The notes: generated by a model from the letters alone, not told the origin. A stretch of 64,000 nt of DNA from Alsobacter ponti (GCF_024294805.1 NZ_JANCLU010000016.1:57861-121860); one strand, 5' to 3'; counted from the stretch's first letter, positions 23,931 through 35,893 are shown. A program made the numbers and translations.

Positions 23931-26870
23931 TCAGGAGCGCGGCTTGGCCGCTCCGCCGGCGACGTCGTCCCATCCGCCCTGAGGCGGCGTCACATCGTTG
24001 GCCGCGCGCTCCACCGGCCGCGGCTTGAACTCGGCGAGGGCGGCCTTGGCGCGGGCCAGCGTGGCGGCGTCCAGCCGCGCGCCGACCTCGTCGCGCTTGC
24101 GGGCCGCGTCGTCGTCGCCCTGCGCGGCGGCGAGCGCGAACCACGTCCAGGCCTCGGCCAGGTTCTGCGGCCCGCCGATGCCGCGCGCCGTCAGGATAGC
24201 GAGGTTGTACTGGCTGTCGCGCAGGCCGAGATCGGCGGCGCGACGAAACCACTGCGCCGCCGCCGCGTAGTCGGGCGCGGCGCCCGCTCCGTCCGCGAAC
24301 AGCACCCCGAGATTGTGCATGGCCCGCAGATGGCCCTTCTCGGCGGCGCGCAGATACCAAGCCTTGGCCTGCGTCGGGTCGGCGTTGACGCCGACCCCCT
24401 TCTCGAGCGCCGCCCCGACCCGATACTGCGCCGGCGCGAGGCCGAGCTCGGCGGCGTATTCGAACCATTTGAAGGCGGAGCGCGCGTCGCGCGGCACGCC
24501 CTGTCCGTCGGCCAGCCGCACGCCGACCTCGTAGGCCGCGTCGGCATTGCCGGCTCGCGCGGCGCGCAACAGGCCCTTGGACATCAGCGCCGCCTGCAGG
24601 TCGCTGACGCTCGGCGGCGGCGCGGCTTCGGGCTGCGCCGGTGTCGACTGCGCGTCGCTGCCGAGCGCGCCCACCGTCTCGGGGTCCGGAACGACGCCGG
24701 CGGAGCCGGAGTCCGGGGCCGTGATCTCGTTGCGGGCCACCGGCGCGCCGGTATCCCCCTGCCGCATCAGCGTGCCGAGATAGCCGTAGCCGAGGCTGCC
24801 CAGCGCCAGCGCGAGGATGCCGGCCCCGACAAGCAGCGTCGGCCGCAGGCCCTTGCCGCCGGTCTCGCCGGAGGCCGGCTCGCTCTCCGCGCCCGGCGCG
24901 TCGCCCTTGGAGTCCTGAGCCGTCTGCGCGGCGCGGCGCGCGGCGGCGATGAATTCCGGCGTCGCCGGGCCGGCCTCCGGCGCGCGGGCCATCAGCGGCC
25001 GGGACGCGCCGAACTCGAAGCGCACGTCCTCTCCCAGGCCATGCCGGCGCGGCAGGTCCGCGCCGATGGCGCGCGCCGTCTGCGCGGCGGCCGCGGCGGC
25101 GGCGATCTTCTCGGCGACGGTCATCGCGCCGGGCGCGGTGGGGACCGGACGCTCGGCCGTCTCGACGCGCGGCGCGCCGTGGACCTTCTGGGCCAGTTCG
25201 CGGACCAGCGCCTCGATGCGGCCGAGGTCGGGAGTGGCGCGCAGCGCGTCCCCGACCATGGCATGAACCGCGTCGAGGCGGTCCCGCAGTCCGTCGAGGC
25301 TGGAGTGGTCTTGGCTCTCCGACAGCGCGTCGATGCGCTGCGCCAGTTCGCCGAGGCGCTGTTCGAGGCTCGCGGACTGTTCGGGCGAGGCGGTTTCGCC
25401 GCGCGGGCCGCCGACGGCGGCGACGATGTTGCGCTCAAGGGCGGCCAGGGCGCGGCGGGCGATCTCGCCTTCGCTGCGCTGGCCCTGCTCGATGCGCTGG
25501 GCGAGCGTGTCGACGAGTTGCTCGACGTCGTCGCGGCGCAGCGCCGGCTCGGCGCTCTTCGCCAGGATGTCCTGCAGCGCCGTCATGCGCTCCTGCATCT
25601 CGGAGCGGATCAGCTGCGCGACTCGGGTCTCGTCGTCGCGGTCGTTCAGCCTGGCGGCGATGTCGTCGAGCCGCTGGCGGATGTCGACCAGCTCGTCCGG
25701 GCCGGGCGCGCCAGGGGCGGCCGCGGCCGGAACCGCGGCTCGCAGTGCGCGCAGCTCGTCGGCGATGGCGTCGAGCCGTCCGTCGGGGGCGTTGGCGCGC
25801 ACGGCGGCGACAACGGCGGCGAGGGAGGCTCGCAGGCTCTCCAGCTCGGGCATCGGCCGTGGCTCGGCGAGCCGGTCGAGCCTTGCGACGAGGTCGCGGC
25901 GCAGTTCGTCGAGGTCGGGGCGCAGGTCGCCGGCGTGGTCGATGCGCCCGCCGAGAGCGGCCAGCTCGGCCTGCACGGCGTCGAGGCGGGGGCCGGGGTC
26001 GATGTCGCGTACCGCGGCTGCGAGGCCGGCGAGCCCGTCGAGGACGTCGTCGGAGGTCACGCCTTCGGGCGCGGGGCGGGCCAGGAGCTCCGCGATGTCC
26101 TGCTGGATTCGGTCGAGCGCCGAGGCGGTGCGGGCGTCGCGCGCCTCGGCTTCCTGCGGGTCGGGCAGACGGGCCAGCACCGCATCGAGCGCGGCGGGAG
26201 AGGCCGCCGACGGCGGACGCTCGGCGTCGATCCGTCCGGCCAGCGCGGTCAGGCGGCGTTCGAGGTCGGCGAGATTGTCGGCGAGCCTGGGCGGCAGTTC
26301 GCCGGCGCGCGCCTGCGCGTCCAGCGTGTCGAGGCGGGCTTCCAGCGCGGCGAAGGCTTCACGCAACAGGGCGGATTCGCCGGTGCTGTCGGCGCGGCGC
26401 TCGACGGCGTCGAGGCGCGCGACCACCAGCGCCAGCGCCTCACGCACCGCGCTCGTCATGCGTTCCTGCGCGGCGGCGACGCCGCCGATGTCGTGCCGCA
26501 GCAGCGTATCGCTGCGCTCGACCCAGCCCATCAGCGACTTGAGGGCGGCGGCGGTCTTCTCCTCCACCGCCTCGACCCTGCGGCGGCCCTCGGCGGTCGC
26601 GGCCTCGATGCGCGCCTCCACGTCGGCGGGCGCGGGCGGGGCGGCGGGACGGGTCGGCTCGAGGCGCTCGATCAGCTTGGACAGGGTGTCGCCGGCGGCG
26701 GGATCGTGAGTCTCGACAGCCTTGCGCGCGATCATCGTGTTGAGCCATTCCCCGAGTGTCATGCCGGCGCGGCGGGCGGCTTCCTTGGCGGCGTCCCGGG
26801 CGTCCGGTCCGACCCCTTTCACGCTCCAGGGAACCCCCTGCTTCATGGTCGCGCTCGTGTCGGAGGGCAT
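23931..26870 (-). CDS. PodJ-like coiled-coil protein with C-terminal Sel1 repeats
   Basis: About 979 residues from the ATG at 26870. The N-terminal 60 residues contain DARDAAKEAARRAGMTLGEW, typical of PodJ-like localisation proteins. Residues 70-600 are Ala/Asp/Arg-rich helical heptads predicted as coiled coil. A single transmembrane helix (LLVGAGILALALGSLGYGY) follows near residue 700, then a Pro-rich linker and four Sel1/TPR-like repeats (about 780-930). PodJ-like proteins organise a cell pole or division site, with the Sel1 part in the periplasm. Starts at 26945 and 26846 are possible alternatives. Confidence 0.82.
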   Translation of the reverse strand: MPSDTSATMKQGVPWSVKGVGPDARDAAKEAARRAGMTLGEWLNTMIARKAVETHDPAAGDTLSKLIERLEPTRPAAPPAPADVEARIEAATAEGRRRVEAVEEKTAAALKSLMGWVERSDTLLRHDIGGVAAAQERMTSAVREALALVVARLDAVERRADSTGESALLREAFAALEARLDTLDAQARAGELPPRLADNLADLERRLTALAGRIDAERPPSAASPAALDAVLARLPDPQEAEARDARTASALDRIQQDIAELLARPAPEGVTSDDVLDGLAGLAAAVRDIDPGPRLDAVQAELAALGGRIDHAGDLRPDLDELRRDLVARLDRLAEPRPMPELESLRASLAAVVAAVRANAPDGRLDAIADELRALRAAVPAAAAPGAPGPDELVDIRQRLDDIAARLNDRDDETRVAQLIRSEMQERMTALQDILAKSAEPALRRDDVEQLVDTLAQRIEQGQRSEGEIARRALAALERNIVAAVGGPRGETASPEQSASLEQRLGELAQRIDALSESQDHSSLDGLRDRLDAVHAMVGDALRATPDLGRIEALVRELAQKVHGAPRVETAERPVPTAPGAMTVAEKIAAAAAAAQTARAIGADLPRRHGLGEDVRFEFGASRPLMARAPEAGPATPEFIAAARRAAQTAQDSKGDAPGAESEPASGETGGKGLRPTLLVGAGILALALGSLGYGYLGTLMRQGDTGAPVARNEITAPDSGSAGVVPDPETVGALGSDAQSTPAQPEAAPPPSVSDLQAALMSKGLLRAARAGNADAAYEVGVRLADGQGVPRDARSAFKWFEYAAELGLAPAQYRVGAALEKGVGVNADPTQAKAWYLRAAEKGHLRAMHNLGVLFADGAGAAPDYAAAAQWFRRAADLGLRDSQYNLAILTARGIGGPQNLAEAWTWFALAAAQGDDDAARKRDEVGARLDAATLARAKAALAEFKPRPVERAANDVTPPQGGWDDVAGGAAKPRS

Positions 26871-27067
26871 GGCGTGCCTGGCCGTTGGAGGACCGGCCAG
26901 CCGGCCGGCGGGGATGCCGCCGGGATGTCCCGGGTGACGGGCCATCCGGCTGAATCGCTGCCTCCAACTGTTCCCCGTTACGGTAAATAAGCCGTTAAGC
27001 CACGGCTTGGGCGTTTCACTTTCATCAATCTTCGCGCGGCCACTCCGTCACCGAGGCGGGCCCACGC

Positions 27068-27091
27068 TTGAACCTTTGGGCGCACTGTTTA
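27068..27091 (+). promoter_or_regulatory. Possible promoter of the beta-oxidation operon
   Basis: TTGAAC is followed after 16-17 bp by an AT-rich TATTTAT, about 35 bp before the fadE-like start. A 6-bp inverted repeat (AAGCCG/CGGCTT, 26989-27008) lies 60 bp upstream. The match to a sigma-70 promoter is only fair. Confidence 0.35.
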
Positions 27092-27124
27092 TTTATGAAC
27101 TATCTGTTGGAGCGGGAGCACGCC

Positions 27125-28912
27125 ATGCCGAGCTACAGGGCCCCGGTCGACCACACATTGTTCCTGCTGCGCGACGTCTTCCGCATGGAGCGCCACGCCG
27201 GCCTGCGGGGATTCGCGGACGCCACGCCGGACGTCGTCGAAGCCATCCTGCGCGAGGGCGCGCGGCTCTGCGAGGAAGTGCTGCAGCCGCTCAACCGGGT
27301 CGGCGACCTTCAGGGCTGCCGTCGCGGGGAGGACGGTTCGGTGCGCACGCCGGACGGCTTCGCCGACGCCTACCGCGAATATGCGCGCGGCGGCTGGATG
27401 GGCCTTTCGGCCGATCCGGCGTTCGGCGGCCAGGGCCTGCCGTTCGTGCTCAGCACGATGATGAACGAGTACACGGCCTCCGCCAACGTCTCGCTCGGCA
27501 TGTATGCCGGTCTGACGATGGGCACGATCGCCGCGCTCGCCCGGCACGGCGACGAGGCGCAGAAGCGTCTCTATTTGCCGAAGCTCGTGGCGGGCGAGTG
27601 GAGCGGCACGATGAACCTCACCGAGCCGCATTGCGGCACGGATCTCGGGCTCATCCGCACGCGCGCCACGCCCCAGACGGACGGCTCCTACCGGATCACC
27701 GGAACCAAGATCTTCATTTCGGCGGGCGACCACGACCTCGCCGACAACATCGTCCACCTCGTGCTCGCGCGCATCGACGGGGGGCCGGAGGGCACGCGCG
27801 GCATCTCGCTGTTCGTCGTGCCGAAGTTCGTCCCCGGCCCGGACGGCGAGCCCGGCGCGCGCAACGGCGTGTCGTGCGGCGCGCTCGAGCACAAGATGGG
27901 CATCCACGGCAACGCCACCTGCGTCATGAACTACGACGACGCGACCGGCTGGCTGGTGGGGGAGGCGAATCGCGGCCTGAACGCCATGTTCGTGATGATG
28001 AACGAGGCGCGGCTGGTGGTCGGCATCCAGGGCCTCGCCCTGTCCGAGGTCGCCTACCAGAACGCCGCCGCCTATGCGCGCGAGCGGCGCCAGGGCCGCG
28101 CCCCCACGGGCCCGGCGGAGCCGGACAAGGCGGCCGACCCCATTATCGTCCACCCCGACGTCCGCCGCGCGCTGATGGGCATCCGCTCCTTCAACGAGGC
28201 GGCGCGGGCGCTGGTGGTGTGGACCGCGCTGCAAAGCGACGTCGCGCACCGCTCCGACGACGCCGTGCAGGCGCGCGACGCGCAGGACCGGCTCGGCCTG
28301 CTGACGCCCGTGGTGAAGGGTGTGCTGACGGACATGGGCTTCGACAACGTGGTCGCGGCGCAGCAGGTGTTCGGCGGTCACGGCTACATCGCCGAATGGG
28401 GCATGGAGCAGTTCGTCCGCGACGCCCGCATCGCCATGATCTACGAGGGCACGAACGGCGTCCAGGCGCTCGACCTCGTGGCCCGCAAGCTGCCCAAGGA
28501 CGGCGGCCGGGCCGCCATGGCCTTCTTCGCCGAGCTCTCGGGCTGGGCCAAGGCCCACGCCGTGGACGAGGGGCTGAAGCCCTTCGCAGCGCCGCTGGCC
28601 GCCGGCCTCGACCACCTCCAGCAGGCGACGCTCTGGCTGATGCGCAACGCGCCGGCCAACCCGGACGAGGCGGGGGCGGCGGCGACCGACTACATGCACC
28701 TCTTCGGCCGCGTGGCGCTGGGCTACATGTGGGGGCTGATGGCGCAGGCCACGCTCGCCGACCCGGAGCTGGCGGCCTCGCCGGAGGGGCAGGCGCGGCT
28801 GGCGCTCGGGCGCTTCTTCATGGAGCGCGTCATGCCCGAGACCGCGCTGCGTCTGGCGCGTGTCGCCGCCGGGTCGCGCGCGACGATGGCCTTGCGGCCC
28901 GAGCAGTTTTAG
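27125..28912 (+). CDS. Acyl-CoA dehydrogenase, FadE/DmdC-like long form
   Basis: A 595-residue acyl-CoA dehydrogenase with N-terminal, middle and C-terminal catalytic domains plus the extra C-terminal helical domain of this subclass. The FAD region TEPHCGTDLGL is near residue 160 and the catalytic Glu lies in MIYEGTNGVQ near 440. It catalyses the first, trans-2-enoyl-forming step of beta-oxidation. I chose the ATG at 27125 (GGGAGC upstream); the frame extends to 27068. It heads an operon with the thiolase and the bifunctional enzyme, 35 bp and 17 bp apart. Confidence 0.93.
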   Translation: MPSYRAPVDHTLFLLRDVFRMERHAGLRGFADATPDVVEAILREGARLCEEVLQPLNRVGDLQGCRRGEDGSVRTPDGFADAYREYARGGWMGLSADPAFGGQGLPFVLSTMMNEYTASANVSLGMYAGLTMGTIAALARHGDEAQKRLYLPKLVAGEWSGTMNLTEPHCGTDLGLIRTRATPQTDGSYRITGTKIFISAGDHDLADNIVHLVLARIDGGPEGTRGISLFVVPKFVPGPDGEPGARNGVSCGALEHKMGIHGNATCVMNYDDATGWLVGEANRGLNAMFVMMNEARLVVGIQGLALSEVAYQNAAAYARERRQGRAPTGPAEPDKAADPIIVHPDVRRALMGIRSFNEAARALVVWTALQSDVAHRSDDAVQARDAQDRLGLLTPVVKGVLTDMGFDNVVAAQQVFGGHGYIAEWGMEQFVRDARIAMIYEGTNGVQALDLVARKLPKDGGRAAMAFFAELSGWAKAHAVDEGLKPFAAPLAAGLDHLQQATLWLMRNAPANPDEAGAAATDYMHLFGRVALGYMWGLMAQATLADPELAASPEGQARLALGRFFMERVMPETALRLARVAAGSRATMALRPEQF

Positions 28913-28947
28913 CCGACGACTCGGGCGGGGCACACGGAGGGAACGAC

Positions 28948-30156
28948 ATGGCCGACGCCTTCATCTACGACCATGTGCGCACGCCGCGCGGGCGCGGCAA
29001 GCCGGACGGCGCCCTGCACGAGGTGAGTTCGCTCGGCCTCGCCACGCACGTGCTGCGGACGCTGCGCGAACGCAACGGGCTCGACCCCGGGCTTGTCGAC
29101 GACGTCGTGCTCGGCTGTGTCGATCCGGTGGGCGAGGCGGGCGGCGACATCGCGCGCGCCGCCGCGCTGGCGGCGGACTATGGCGATGGCGTGCCGGGCG
29201 TGCAGATCAACCGCTTCTGCGCCTCCGGTCTCGACGCGGTGAACTTCGCCTCGGCGCAGGTGATGGCCGGCCAGCAGGACATGGCGGTGGCGGGCGGCGT
29301 CGAATCCATGAGCCGCGTCGGCATCGGCGCGTCGGGCGGCGCGTGGCCGGTGGACCCGGCCATCGCCATCAAGTCCTACTTCATGCCGCAGGGCGTCTCC
29401 GCCGATCTCATCGCGACCAAATACGGCTTCGGCCGTGACCAGGTGGACGCCTACGCCGTCGAGAGCCAGCGCCGCGCCGCGCGCGCCTGGGACGAAGGCC
29501 GCTTCGCGCGCGCCGTGGCGCCGGTCGAGGACGTCAACGGCATCGTGCTGCTGGCCCGCGACGAGCACATGCGGCCGCAGGCCGACATGCAGTCGCTCGC
29601 CGCGCTGAAGCCGGCCTTCGCCATGATGGGCGAGCAGGGCGGCTTCGACGCCGTCGCCATCCAGGCCCATCCCGAGGTCGAGCGCGTCGCGCACGTCCAC
29701 CACGCCGGCAACTCGTCCGGCATCGTCGATGGCGCGTCGGCGGTGCTCGTCGGCAGCGCGGAGGCCGGCCGGGCGGCTGGCCTGACGCCGCGCGCCCGCA
29801 TCCGGGCCTTCGCCAATATCGGCTCGGAGCCGGCCCTGATGCTCACCGGCCCGGTGGACGTGACGCGCAAGGTTTTGCGGCGCGCCGGCATGGAGATCGG
29901 CGACATCGACCTGTTCGAGGTCAACGAGGCGTTCGCGGCCGTCGTGCTGCGCTACTTGCAGGCCTTCGAGCTCGACCCCGCCCGGGTGAACCCGAACGGC
30001 GGGGCCATCGCCATGGGCCATCCGCTCGGCGCGACCGGCGCGATGCTGCTCGGGACAGCGCTCGACGAGCTGGAGCGCACCGGCGGCGCGACCGCGCTGG
30101 TGACGCTGTGCATCGGCGCGGGCATGGGCACCGCGACCATCATCGAGCGCGTCTGA
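28948..30156 (+). CDS. fadA: Acetyl-CoA C-acyltransferase (thiolase)
   Basis: A 402-residue thiolase. The nucleophilic Cys is in [11 protein letters not shown] near residue 91, the His in [13 protein letters not shown] near 357, and the C-terminal Cys in LCIGAGMG near 391. It releases acetyl-CoA in the last step of beta-oxidation. A CGGAGGGA site precedes the ATG. It is embedded between the dehydrogenase and fadB genes. Confidence 0.95.
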   Translation: MADAFIYDHVRTPRGRGKPDGALHEVSSLGLATHVLRTLRERNGLDPGLVDDVVLGCVDPVGEAGGDIARAAALAADYGDGVPGVQINRFCASGLDAVNFASAQVMAGQQDMAVAGGVESMSRVGIGASGGAWPVDPAIAIKSYFMPQGVSADLIATKYGFGRDQVDAYAVESQRRAARAWDEGRFARAVAPVEDVNGIVLLARDEHMRPQADMQSLAALKPAFAMMGEQGGFDAVAIQAHPEVERVAHVHHAGNSSGIVDGASAVLVGSAEAGRAAGLTPRARIRAFANIGSEPALMLTGPVDVTRKVLRRAGMEIGDIDLFEVNEAFAAVVLRYLQAFELDPARVNPNGGAIAMGHPLGATGAMLLGTALDELERTGGATALVTLCIGAGMGTATIIERV

Positions 30157-30173
30157 TGCCGGGAGGCGACACC

Positions 30174-32381
30174 ATGGACCTCGTGCATTTCCGCTTCGAG
30201 ACCGACGCGGACGGCGTCGCAGTCGCCACCTGGGACTCCCCCGGCCGCTCGATGAACGTCATCACCCTGGAGGTGATGGACGAGCTGGGGCGCATCGTCG
30301 AGCGCGTCGCGGCCGACGCCGCGATCCGCGGCTGCGTCATCGTGTCGGGGAAGGAGAGCTTCTCCGGCGGCGCCGACCTCACCATGCTCCAGGGCCTGCG
30401 CGCGACGTTCGAGACGCTGGCGCGCGAGCGCGGCGAGGCCGAAGCGACGCGCGTCGTGTTCGAGGAGTCGCGCCGGCTCACGCTGCTGTACCGGCGGCTG
30501 GAGACGTGCGGCAAGCCGTTCGCGGCCGCCATTCACGGCGTCTGCCTCGGCGGCGCGTTCGAGCTGGCGCTGTCGTGCCACCGCCGCGTCGTCAGCGACG
30601 ACGCCTCGACGCGCGTCGGCCTGCCGGAGGTGAAGGTCGGGCTGTTCCCCGGCGCGGGCGGAACGCAGCGCGTCGCGCGCCTGATGCCGACCGGCGACGC
30701 CTTGCAGATGCTGTTCAAGGGCGAGCAGATCCGCCCCGCCGCCGCCCGGTCGATGGGGCTGGTCCACGACGTGGCGCCGCGCGCGGAGATCGTCGAGCGG
30801 GCCAAGGCGTGGATCCGCGACGGCGGTTCGCCGGTCGCTCCGTGGGATGACGAGAAGTTCCGCCCGCCGTCCGGCCGCGTCTACTCTCCCCAGGGCATGA
30901 TGATCTGGCCCGCCGCCAACGCCATCTACCGCCGCGAGACGCAGGATAACTACCCGGCGGTGAAGGCCATCCTCCAGGCCGTACATGACGGTCTGCAGCT
31001 GCCGATGGACCAGGCCCTGCGCGTCGAGAGCCGGCTGTTCGCGCGCGTGCTGCGCAGCCGCGAGGCGGCGGCGATGATCCGCACACTGTTCGTGTCGCTG
31101 CAGGAGCTGAACAAGGGCGCGCGCCGGCCGCCGGCCGCGCCCCCGTCCACGCCGCGCCGCGTCGGCGTGGTCGGGGCCGGCTTCATGGGCGCCGGCATCG
31201 CCTACGTCGCCGCCGGCGCCGGCATCGAGGTGGTGCTGGTCGACCGCGACGCGGAGACGGCGGAAAAGGGCAAGGCGCACGCCCACAAGGCGATGACCGA
31301 GCAGATCATGAAGGGCCGCGCCAAAACGGCCGACCGCGACGCGCTGCTGGCGCGCATCCAGCCGACGGCGGACTACGCGGCGCTCGCCGGCTGCGACCTG
31401 GTGATCGAGGCCGTGTTCGAGGACCCCAAGGTCAAGGCCGAGACCATCGCGCGGGTCGAGGCGGCGATCGGGCCGGAGGCGGTGCTCGCCTCCAACACCT
31501 CGACCCTGCCGATCACCGGGCTGGCCGCCCATTCGGCCCGCCCTGAGCGCTTCATCGGCATCCACTTCTTCTCGCCGGTGGAGAAGATGCTTCTGGTCGA
31601 AGTGATCCTCGGCAAGCAGACCGGCGACACGGCGCTGGCGACGGCGCTCGACTTCGTGCGCGCCATCCGCAAGACGCCCATTGTGGTGAATGACGGGCGC
31701 GGCTTCTTCGCCAATCGCTGCGTCACCAACTACGTGCGCGAAGGTCATCTGATGCTGGCCGAGGGCGTGCCTCCGGCGATGATCGAGAACGTGGCGCGCA
31801 TGGCCGGCATGCCCGTCGGCCCGCTCGCGCTCAACGACGAAGTCGCGCTCGACCTGGCGCTGCGCATCGTGCGCGCGACCAAGGCGCAGCTCGGCGACAA
31901 GGCGGTCGATCCGGTGCAGGAGCGGCTTCTGGTCACGATGGTGGAGACCCAGGGGCGGCTCGGCCGCAAGAACGGCAAGGGTTTCTACGATTATCCCGAG
32001 AAGGGGCCGAAATCCCTGTGGCCGGGACTCGCGGACCTGCAGCCGACCCGCCTCGACCCCGATGCGCTGGACGTCGACGAGATGAAGCAGCGCTTCCTCG
32101 CCGCCCAGGCGGTGGAGGCGGCGCGCACGGTCGAGGAGGGCATCGTCACCGACCCGAGGGAGGCCGATGTCGGCTCGATCCTCGGCTTCGGCTTCGCGCC
32201 CTTCACGGGCGGCGCGCTGTCGTGGATCGACTTCATGGGCGCGCCGGCCTTCGTGGCGATGTGCGACCGGCTGGCCGAGCGCCACGGCCCGCGCTTCGCG
32301 CCCGGCCGCCTGCTGCGCGACATGGCGGCGAAAGGCGACACCTTCTACGGCCGCTTCGCGGCGGGGCGTCTGGCGGCCTAG
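30174..32381 (+). CDS. fadB: Bifunctional enoyl-CoA hydratase / 3-hydroxyacyl-CoA dehydrogenase
   Basis: A 735-residue multifunctional beta-oxidation protein. Residues 1-190 are a crotonase domain ([22 protein letters not shown], catalytic Glu in [16 protein letters not shown]). Residues 325-505 are the NAD-binding domain ([14 protein letters not shown]), followed by two C-terminal dehydrogenase domains with [12 protein letters not shown]. It forms the trifunctional complex with FadA. GGGAGG precedes the ATG at 30174. Its end is convergent with the sensor kinase gene 8 bp away. Confidence 0.95.
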   Translation: MDLVHFRFETDADGVAVATWDSPGRSMNVITLEVMDELGRIVERVAADAAIRGCVIVSGKESFSGGADLTMLQGLRATFETLARERGEAEATRVVFEESRRLTLLYRRLETCGKPFAAAIHGVCLGGAFELALSCHRRVVSDDASTRVGLPEVKVGLFPGAGGTQRVARLMPTGDALQMLFKGEQIRPAAARSMGLVHDVAPRAEIVERAKAWIRDGGSPVAPWDDEKFRPPSGRVYSPQGMMIWPAANAIYRRETQDNYPAVKAILQAVHDGLQLPMDQALRVESRLFARVLRSREAAAMIRTLFVSLQELNKGARRPPAAPPSTPRRVGVVGAGFMGAGIAYVAAGAGIEVVLVDRDAETAEKGKAHAHKAMTEQIMKGRAKTADRDALLARIQPTADYAALAGCDLVIEAVFEDPKVKAETIARVEAAIGPEAVLASNTSTLPITGLAAHSARPERFIGIHFFSPVEKMLLVEVILGKQTGDTALATALDFVRAIRKTPIVVNDGRGFFANRCVTNYVREGHLMLAEGVPPAMIENVARMAGMPVGPLALNDEVALDLALRIVRATKAQLGDKAVDPVQERLLVTMVETQGRLGRKNGKGFYDYPEKGPKSLWPGLADLQPTRLDPDALDVDEMKQRFLAAQAVEAARTVEEGIVTDPREADVGSILGFGFAPFTGGALSWIDFMGAPAFVAMCDRLAERHGPRFAPGRLLRDMAAKGDTFYGRFAAGRLAA

Positions 32382-32389
32382 AAAGTTGC

Positions 32390-35300
32390 CTACTCCGCGG
32401 CGGCGAGGCGGGTGCGCCACTGCGCCAGCAAGGCGCGCAGGGCGGCCGGCTTGAGCGGCTTGTTGAGCACGTGGGCGGAGTGCTCCGCCGCCGCGTCGCG
32501 CACGGCGAGGGTGCGGTCGGCGGTGAGCAGAACGGCCGGCACGGCGAGGTTGAAATCGCCGCGCAGCGCCGCGATGGCGGCGAGCCCGTCGCCGTCGTCC
32601 AGGTGATAGTCGGCGACGATCACGTCCGGCGGGCCTCTGCCGTCGAGCGCGGCGCGCGCCTCGGACAGGCTGGCGGCTGTGATCACCTCGCAGCCCCAGC
32701 CGGACAGAAGCGTCATCATGCCGTGCAGGATGGACGGCTCGTTGTCGATGCACAGCACGGCGAGGCCGTTGAGCGGCGCGCCGACGCTGGGGGCGGCCTG
32801 CCGCTGCGCCGCCATGGCCGGCTGCGGCGCGGCGGTCGGAACCTCGACCGAGAACATCGAGCCCTTGCCGACCGTCGAGGCGAGCCGGACCCGATGGTTC
32901 ATCACACGCCCTAGCCGCTCGACGATGGACAGGCCGAGCCCGAGACCCCGCGCCACGCGCGCGCCCTGATCCAGGCGTTGGAATTCGCGGAACACCGCCT
33001 TCTGCTTCGAGGTCGGGATGCCGAGCCCGGTATCCCACACCTCGACACGCAGGCGACCGTCGAGGCGGCGGCAGCCGACCAGCACGCGCCCCTGCGGCGT
33101 GTACTTGATCGCGTTGGACACGAGGTTCTGCAAAAGTCGGCGCAGCAGCCGCCGGTCCGAGCGCACCGTCAGCGAGCACGGCGCGAACACCAGCCTCAGT
33201 CCCTTGGCCTTGGCGATCGGCTCGAACTCGAGCTTGAGCTGGTTCAGGATTTCCTCGATGCGGAAGCTGGTGAGCTCCGCCTTCATCGTCCCGGAATCGA
33301 GGCGCGAGATTTCGAGCAGCGCGCCGAGGATTTCCTCGACCGCCTCCAGCGAGGCGTCGACGTTCTGGGCGAGCGTGCAGTCACCCGCCGCGCGGTCGCG
33401 CTCCAGCAGGGAGGTGGCGTAGAGGCGCGCCGCGTTCAGCGGTTGAAGAATGTCGTGGCCGGCGGCCGCCAGGAAACGCGTCTTGGACAGGTTGGCCTCG
33501 TCGGCCTCCGCCTTGGCGCGTTCGAGTTCGCCGTTGAGGCGCAGCAATTCCTCGGTCCGCTCGCGCACGCGCCGCTCCAGGGTCTCGTTGGCGCGCTCCA
33601 GTTCCTCTTCCGCCTCCACCGTTGCGGTGATGTCGGTGTAGGTGGTCACGATGCCGCCGTCCGGCATGTGGGCGGAGCGGATCTCGATGGCCTTGCCGTT
33701 GGAGTGCAGGCGCAGGCGCACCGGCTCCATGTCGTTGACGAAGCTCTCCAGCCGCGTCGTGATGAACTCGTCCGGATTGCCCTCTCCATAGGCGCCGGAC
33801 TCGGCGTTGAAGCGGATGATGTCGTCGAGCCCGACGCCGACATGGAGCATCTCGACAGGAAGCTCGAAGAGCTGCTGGAACTCGCGGTTCCAGCACATCA
33901 GCCGCAGGTCGCGATCGAACACGGTGATGCCCTGGCGGGCGTGGTCGAGCGCGTGTTGCAGCAGGTCGCGATTGTACTGGATGGCCGCCGAGGCATCGTC
34001 GAGCAGCTTCAGCGCGGCCTTCTTGGTGACGTTGCGCCGCCGCAGCAGCAGCGACAGCACGAGCCGCGACGAGGACGCGCCGATGGCCGAGGCCAACAGG
34101 TGCTCGGCGAAGCGCAGCAGGTGGATGTCGGCGTCCTGGTTGCGTTCCAGCACCAGGCCGCGACTGCGCGCGAAGGCGTCGAACGAGGCCTCGGTCTGCT
34201 CCCGCCCGAGATAGCGGGCCACGGTGTGGCGCAGCTCCTCGACCGACACGCTGGTGCGCCACAGCCGGAAGGTCTGCGCCATCACCGGCATCTCGGGCGA
34301 CACGAAGGCGCTGGCCTGCAGGCGCTCGATCGGCGTCGCCGTGCGGGCGAGCGAGAAGGCGACATAGGCCGTGGTGTTGATGGCGAGGCTCCACAGCGCG
34401 CCGTGCATGATCTCGGCGGTTCCGAACCCGAACCCGTCTCCGGGGGAGGCGTCGCCCCACACGGCGCGGATCGCCTGCGTCCAGTCGTCGCCCGCCAGGC
34501 TCGGCACCAGAAGCATCACCGCCCAGACGAGCAGGCCGGAGGCAAGGCCCGCGGTCGCGCCCAGCGCGTTGCCGCGCCGCCAGAACAGCCCTCCGAAGAA
34601 GGACGGCCCGATCTGCGCGATCGCCGCGAACGAGATCAGGCCGATGGACGACAGCGCGGCCGTGCCCATGTTCTCGTAGTAGAGATAGGCCAGCAGCAGC
34701 AAAGCGAGGATCGCGACCCGGCGGATGATCAGCAGCAGGCCGCCCATGTCTCCGGAGCCGAAACCGCGCGACAGCGCGCGCCGGCGCAGCAGCACCGGCA
34801 TCACGAGGTCGTTGGAGATCATCACCGCCAGCGCCACCGACTCCATGATGACCATGGCGGTGGCGGCGGACAGGCCGCCGATGAAGGCGATCAGGGCCAG
34901 GAGCTGCTTGCCCTGCGAGAGCGGCAGCGCCAGCACCGTCATGTCGCGGTCGGCGTCGGGTGGCAGCAGCAGGTCGCCCCCGAGCGCGATCGGGATGACG
35001 AACAGGTTGATGAGCACGAGGTAGCTGGGGAACATCCACGAGGCGCGGCGCGTGTCGCCCTCGTCGCGGTTCTCGACCACCATCACGTGGAACTGCCGCG
35101 GCAGCAGCATGATGATGAGGCCGGAAAGCAGCGTCGTCACCAGCACGGGCTGCCAGCCGGCGCTGCGGTCGGTCAGCGGCTGGAGATGCGGGCTCGCCGC
35201 GACCTTGGCGACGATGTCGCCGAAGCCGTCGAACAGGCCGAACGTGACGAACAGCCCGACGGCGATGAACGCGACGAGCTTGACGAGCGATTCCATCGCG

Positions 35301-35893
35301 ACCGCCAGCATCAACCCGTCCTGGTGCTCCGTGGCATCGACGTAGCGCGTCCCGAACGCCATCGCGAAGCCGGCCAGCACCAGCGCGATGAACAGGGCGA
35401 TGTCGCCGACCACCGGAATCGTGCGCGTGACGCCGCCCGGCTCGATCACGTCGAGCAATGTCGTCAGCGAGGTGGCCACCGCCTTGAGCTGCAGCGCGAT
35501 GTAGGGCACCGAGCCGATCACCGCGATCAGGCTGACGAGCGCCGCCACGCGCTGGCTCTTGCCGTAGCGCGAGGCCACGAAGTCGGCGATCGAGGTGATG
35601 TTCTGCGATTTGGCAAGCCGCACCACCCGCCTCAGAAGCGGCAGGCCCAGCCCGAGCACGATCATCGGGCCGATATAGATGGCCACGAAGTCGAGCCCGG
35701 AGCGCGACGCGGAACCGACCGAACCGAAGAACGTCCAGGACGTGCAGTAGACGCCGAGGGCGAGCGAGTAGATCGTGGCGCGAGCCGGGCCGGCCATCCA
35801 CCTGCGGCCCGCCGTGTCGCCGTAATGGGCGACGGCGAAGAGCGCGCAAAGATACGCCAACGCGGCCAGGACGACCGACCAACCCGCCAACAT
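32390..35893 (-). CDS. Hybrid sensor histidine kinase with N-terminal sodium:solute symporter domain
   Basis: A 1167-residue membrane kinase. Residues 1-500 hold about 13 helices of the SSS/PutP transporter fold; a PAS domain lies near 650-750 ([19 protein letters not shown]), then a coiled coil, HisKA with phospho-acceptor His in [15 protein letters not shown] near 830, HATPase ([14 protein letters not shown]), and a C-terminal receiver with phospho-acceptor Asp in [13 protein letters not shown]. It is of the CbrA-like class in which a transporter domain senses or couples nutrient uptake to signalling. No cognate output regulator is adjacent. It is convergent with fadB. Confidence 0.93.
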   Translation of the reverse strand: MLAGWSVVLAALAYLCALFAVAHYGDTAGRRWMAGPARATIYSLALGVYCTSWTFFGSVGSASRSGLDFVAIYIGPMIVLGLGLPLLRRVVRLAKSQNITSIADFVASRYGKSQRVAALVSLIAVIGSVPYIALQLKAVATSLTTLLDVIEPGGVTRTIPVVGDIALFIALVLAGFAMAFGTRYVDATEHQDGLMLAVAMESLVKLVAFIAVGLFVTFGLFDGFGDIVAKVAASPHLQPLTDRSAGWQPVLVTTLLSGLIIMLLPRQFHVMVVENRDEGDTRRASWMFPSYLVLINLFVIPIALGGDLLLPPDADRDMTVLALPLSQGKQLLALIAFIGGLSAATAMVIMESVALAVMISNDLVMPVLLRRRALSRGFGSGDMGGLLLIIRRVAILALLLLAYLYYENMGTAALSSIGLISFAAIAQIGPSFFGGLFWRRGNALGATAGLASGLLVWAVMLLVPSLAGDDWTQAIRAVWGDASPGDGFGFGTAEIMHGALWSLAINTTAYVAFSLARTATPIERLQASAFVSPEMPVMAQTFRLWRTSVSVEELRHTVARYLGREQTEASFDAFARSRGLVLERNQDADIHLLRFAEHLLASAIGASSSRLVLSLLLRRRNVTKKAALKLLDDASAAIQYNRDLLQHALDHARQGITVFDRDLRLMCWNREFQQLFELPVEMLHVGVGLDDIIRFNAESGAYGEGNPDEFITTRLESFVNDMEPVRLRLHSNGKAIEIRSAHMPDGGIVTTYTDITATVEAEEELERANETLERRVRERTEELLRLNGELERAKAEADEANLSKTRFLAAAGHDILQPLNAARLYATSLLERDRAAGDCTLAQNVDASLEAVEEILGALLEISRLDSGTMKAELTSFRIEEILNQLKLEFEPIAKAKGLRLVFAPCSLTVRSDRRLLRRLLQNLVSNAIKYTPQGRVLVGCRRLDGRLRVEVWDTGLGIPTSKQKAVFREFQRLDQGARVARGLGLGLSIVERLGRVMNHRVRLASTVGKGSMFSVEVPTAAPQPAMAAQRQAAPSVGAPLNGLAVLCIDNEPSILHGMMTLLSGWGCEVITAASLSEARAALDGRGPPDVIVADYHLDDGDGLAAIAALRGDFNLAVPAVLLTADRTLAVRDAAAEHSAHVLNKPLKPAALRALLAQWRTRLAAAE

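Noticed and set aside
22956-26990. 1344-codon plus-strand open frame
   Set aside because: Antisense to the exporter and PodJ-like genes; its composition is low-complexity and no domain is visible.
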